Origin: Lucifuga dentata
Taxonomy: Eukaryota; Chordata; Actinopteri; Ophidiiformes; Bythitidae
NCBI GenBank assembly: GCA_014773175.1
Contig: VXCM01002146.1
Coordinates: 62,516-126,515 of the forward strand
Length of the DNA: 64,000 nucleotides
Direction: 5' to 3'
Shown: positions 53,262 through 64,000 of the stretch, piece after piece
Layout of the letters: each line of letters opens with the position of its first letter
Position numbering within the stretch: the stretch's first letter is position 1
Notes under the pieces: model-generated
Told to the model about the DNA's origin: nothing
What the model saw: the letters and a program-made list of their open reading frames with translations, nothing else
The model's database searches: none
Position numbers and translations under genes: made by a program

Positions 53262-53515
53262 TCTGCCAAGGAGGTTATGTGATCACCAGCGTTTGTCTGA
53301 ATGTATGCAGGATATCTTGAAAAATTATGGATTGATTTGGATGAAATTTGGGGGGCAGATGGATAATGTCAAGAGGAAAAATTGATTACATTTTGAAGGT
53401 GATCCGGGTCACATTCAGGAGCCAGGATCCAGAAGAATTTAAGCCTATAAAATCAATGGTAAAGGTAGGGATTTTGTTGGCCGGAAGTATGCACTCTTGG
53501 AGTGTCTTTTTGTCC
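53262..53515 (+). mobile_element. Dispersed repeat of 'gccaaggaggttatgtg' type
   Basis: Starts CTCTGCCAAGGAGGTTATGT and includes 'ttgatttggatgaaattt', 'gtgatccgggtcac' and a 'gcactcttggagtg' end. I recognise this layout as an interspersed repeat of many animal genomes, but cannot name the family with confidence. Confidence 0.55.
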
Positions 53516-56500
53516 ATTCCATTCCATTTACCACAAGAAATGTCCAAGTGACATTTCATTAAGGATAAGATGCTAAATATTATGCAAATTAATAAAACAG
53601 AACAAAGAAGTTTGGATTGGACAGTCATGTTGGTGAATTAAGCACAAACATCCATAAGACTTGCTGAGTGGGACACATTGATAAACACAGTGGTTTGTTA
53701 ATTGTTGCTGACTTTTAAAAATATCTTACATAACCATTTACTGTAATTAATTTCAAGCACTTTTCTGAAGAATTAGAAAACACCAGAGCTCTGTTCATCC
53801 ACTGAGTTGATGTTTTGACCTCAGACTGGTGGATTAGAGGGAATTTTTGGTCTGAACTAGAGGCAGACAAAGATAATTCAAAAGCATGTAAGAGAGCAGT
53901 CACGCCAGCAGACGTACCAACATGTTGGACTGGGTAACGTCACAGCTGTATCCCCGACTGATTAAACTTATTTGCTCCTTGACATGCGGGCAGAGCTAGC
54001 ATTAGTGTGACCAGCTTTGTCTAGTTGATTGCATAATATGGATTAGTCCAGAAATCTCTTTTTTTCAAATACGAGAAGAGCATCTTATGTTAAGACAACA
54101 GTGCCAGTCAGTCTGAGCAGTGACAAACATGGATTTCTTATCACTGAGGGATCTGTCTAGTCGAGCTCTGGGATCTGCTCCATAAGTGAACAGGCAATTG
54201 TAATAAGCTCTTACTCTGTATTATTTTTTTATCCTCCTATAGTGCACGTTATGCTTGATTCAGCCAGTGAGAGAAAATATGCATCCTGGTAGACTAAAAA
54301 ATCCAAGAGGAAAACCCAAATTTAATATCTGTGGAGTCAAAACTGGGTCAGAGTGTCAGTGTGCTTAATGCAGTAGTATTTACTGTGGCATACACTCACG
54401 TTGAGATTGATGCAACAAACACACACACAGACACGCATAGATAGGAATTGGGCCGTGTATCCTTACTCTCTCTTTCTTCTAAGTAGTGCTTGTTTGTCTT
54501 TTGATTAATTATGCAGAAACTGTGATTGCTATCTTTTTTAAATCATCGCTGACAAATATTTTGTATTAACCTTTTCCTCCTGCAAACACTTGGTCTGAGT
54601 GTGCTCTTTTTATCACCATAAAGTTACTCACACCCATGGATGCCTTTGCCCTGCATAATTGTGTTCTACTGAGCACTAAGTAAATGAATGTGACATTTAG
54701 TGAAATATTATTCTACAATCAATACAATGACAATTCAAAGGGCAGCAATGTCATGTGTGTGTGTGATCTACTCAACTTGAACCCTCCATGAACTTAATTT
54801 TTTAGAGGAATAAATAGCATTTTCAAAATCAATTTCTCTGACTTCCTTCCAAACTTTTGAAATTTCTTGTGAATTCATAAAAACAGCTCTCGTTATTGGC
54901 AGTTATTGGCTAAACAGTCTAGTAGAGAGCCTCAGCTGCTGTAACTGTGTGTTCAAACATTAAATATTTAGATCATTTTCCATATGCGCAGACTGGGATG
55001 ACATGGATCCAACACCCCTGCCATCATAAAATAGTGTGTGTTATGCAACAGTATGTGTCACATTGGAACAAGCTAAGATTATTTAAATGCAAGCCGACTG
55101 ATGATGTTATGAACATGCACTTTGTGTTAAATAATCCAATTTGGTTGCGTGTTACCATTATCTTGAGAAAGGTGGGATTATTTTTTTAATTCTTTAACCC
55201 AGATTAGTTTCCTGGAAGATTAATTTCTCATTTCCTTTGCTTCCTAATTAGCTTTTCTTATCAAACACTTACATGCTGCCCTCCTACGCCTAGGCCACAG
55301 CACTGCGTGGGTTAATTTGGATTCATAAAAGTGAGACTGTGTCTGTGTCTGTCTGTTTGTATATTTGTGTGTTGTTTTGTGTGTGTGTGTGTGTGTGTGG
55401 TGGGGGGGAGGGTGGTTCTGTACCGTGCAACAGTCCCACTGTGCATAACACACCATATGGTCACAGTTTTCCTCCATACAGCTTTCCTGTAAGCATTTTG
55501 ATGTCTTTTAAAATTGCAGCTTAGATGTATTTTCAATTTTAAAGAAAGTTGAAGCATTATAAAAATGTATTTTCTGTTTTGAGGAAATCATATAAGGTTA
55601 GAATGGAGTTCATTAACAAATTATGGCCAATAAGGATTTATTTGGAATTTGTCAAGTTTTAGGATCATTTGGACTTATTATATATAAGTATATTCATGTG
55701 GGTTTTGAAGTTTTTTTTTTGTTGTTGTTGTTTAAAAAGTCTTTCTGGATATTTCTCATGATTTTTGGTTTGTATTATTTATAATGGATTTTATTTCTGT
55801 GTGAAAATGAAATGGACATGAGAAAATACTCACTAAGCAACGTGGTCACAGACGAAAAGTTATGTTTCCACTGCAAAATATCTAATGTTCATCAACAGCT
55901 CGTATATAGCTCATAAAGAGCTCATATAAGAGCTCAGTATTAGTGTTATTTGTGCATTATATAAATAGGAATTCATATTGTCAATCAGTCTGCTCATTCT
56001 TCAGTGTAACATGGGGACGGAAACAACATTTAACGTACAGTAGTGGATTGTGTTTGCATCTATTCTGCATCTCGAAATCTTTTAATCGATGTTATGTCAT
56101 CGCTGCTTGGATTATCAAGAACCAACTACCTGACTGCATTAAGATTATGTGTATGCATGTACACATGCACTTGTAGTGTTGTGGGTACATTATAAGTTTA
56201 CAGTAAGAAAACCCATCAGCAAGTAGACAATACAGTAAGCTGTGCAAGATCTCTCTCTCTCTCTTCCCCCCCCCCCCNCCCCCCCTCCATTGAAGGCATT
56301 TCCATTCTGCTGTAAGGCACTTTGCCTTCTTGAAGCTCATACTCAGCATTACATTAGACTGGCTAAGGATAATATAACTGTTCCTCATGATAGTATCCCT
56401 GTGTGTTCAATGAATTTGGTGAGTTGTTATATGAGTTTAATTAATGGAGCTTAATGAAGCATAAAGTAATGTAATAGGTGTAATATGCACAATAAAATAT

Positions 56501-57071
56501 TGTATAATAACAATAATAATAATAATACAATTTATAGTAACAAAGCCATTGTCTGTTGGCAGTATGTGAATGAAGAGGCGTTACTTGGATTCCCTGCAGG
56601 TTGCAGGTATACCTGCTAAACTGGAAATTTGGTGTATTTTGTAGCACTACACAAGGTGAAAACATCATAATATGTGAAGATCGACATGATGACAACAGTG
56701 ATCTTCTGTACTCTCAATCATCTTCAGTTCCCTATGCTCTTAATCATCATGTCACTCCCCCATTATGTCACTCCCCCAGTATTGATGGCCGTCCAAGTCT
56801 TAATGTGTCATGTTTTACACATTTACACACAATTGTTCTTCTGCCTCTTCATCTGTTCACCTCCAGTTGATCAGTTTGAGTTCTACAAGGTTCAACTGCC
56901 ATATTTTAAAACATAGAGCTTATGCACATGTAATTTTATTGCTTCTGCAGTCTATAATATGTCTCCATCTGTCTCTCTTTCTCTCCTCCACCCCAAGCTC
57001 TTTTGTCTTCTGGGAGAATGAGGAAGAAGAGGAACTGGAAACCTTGGGAACTGTTAGGAAAGTTTCTGTGA

Positions 57072-63539
<6,468 letters not shown>

Positions 63540-63587
63540 GTAAAGGACTTAACAGCACGAGATGCACATACAGTACAGTTACATGCA

Positions 63588-64000
63588 CAGAGAGCCCTCC
63601 ACTAACATGCACCTTGGTAAATAAAAGCAAAATGGACTGTGGGGAAAAAAAGTCTTTATTGTTTATCCTCTTGATCTTTCATTCAAAATATTAACAAAAA
63701 TATAAGTTTTAATTAAAGTAAAATAATTGAAAGGAAAAATAAATTTTTATCATTCTTATCATCATCATCATCATCTTATCAAAAATAAATTCTTATCATG
63801 AATCAAATATTTTTCTCACTTGGCTTAGTGGCATCTGATCATAGTTTTGGAGAATTTCTGACCCCAAAATCCAACTAACATCTGTAGTTCTCCAGCTGTG
63901 ATCCTTGAAAATAACATCTGTAGTTCTCCAGCTGTGATGCTTCAAGATTCTTTGGCCACTCCAACCATCCTCCTCAGATCTTCCAACCAATGACAGGCCT
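63588..64000 (+). mobile_element. DNA transposon copy running off the right edge
   Basis: Starts with the GCCCTCCACTAACATGCACC end related to the terminus at 43593, continues with 'ttggtaaataaaagc', and shares the 'tggcatctgatcatagtttt' block with that element. A ~36-bp tandem duplication (AACATCTGTAGTTCTCCAGC) occurs at about 63875-63945. No right end in the window. Confidence 0.65.

Overview
The window is vertebrate genomic DNA, almost certainly from a ray-finned (teleost) fish. Evidence: intron-rich genes with GT-AG junctions, compact introns, abundant CA/GA/TATC microsatellites, and fish-type mobile elements (an RTE/Rex3-like LINE, L2-like LINE 3' ends, a Tc1-like transposase relic and many short inverted-repeat elements). 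No prokaryotic genes, CRISPR arrays, rRNA or tRNA genes were seen. Most open reading frames are chance frames in introns, microsatellites and repeats.

Three genes are supported. (1) pdlim4, minus strand, 5' part only: coding exon 1 (10931-11023) and coding exon 2 (2048-2199) encode the PDZ domain and are separated by an 8.7 kb intron; the LIM-domain exons lie beyond the left edge. (2) p4ha2, plus strand, complete coding region: 15 coding exons from 33545 to 47998, including a tandem pair of alternative exons (44515-44574 and 44641-44706). It encodes the alpha-2 subunit of collagen prolyl 4-hydroxylase, 534 or 536 residues, with every catalytic residue present. (3) jakmip2, plus strand, 5' part: 11 coding exons from 57117 to 63539, residues 1-539 of a coiled-coil protein that continues past the right edge.

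Layout: 1-11.3 kb pdlim4 and its promoter region; 11.3-28.4 kb intergenic DNA with LINE remnants and microsatellites; 28.4-28.9 kb a CpG-richer segment that may be the p4ha2 promoter and first noncoding exon; 33.5-48.2 kb p4ha2; 48.2-51.2 kb intergenic inverted-repeat elements; 51.25-52.0 kb a CpG-richer segment with a GC box and a good splice donor, a candidate jakmip2 promoter and noncoding exon; 57.1-63.5 kb jakmip2 coding exons. pdlim4 and p4ha2 are divergent neighbours, as PDLIM4 and P4HA2 are on human chromosome 5q31; JAKMIP2 is also on human 5q, so linkage is partly ancestral. The three genes do not form a pathway.

The sequence is a short-read style assembly. At least five places show a 63-67 bp direct repeat around a single N, which looks like an uncollapsed contig overlap. 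One of these artificially duplicates the splice acceptor of p4ha2 coding exon 2. I found no new biological system. The most interesting points are the conserved mutually exclusive exon pair of p4ha2, several nested or full-length inverted-repeat elements, and some near-perfect hairpins.
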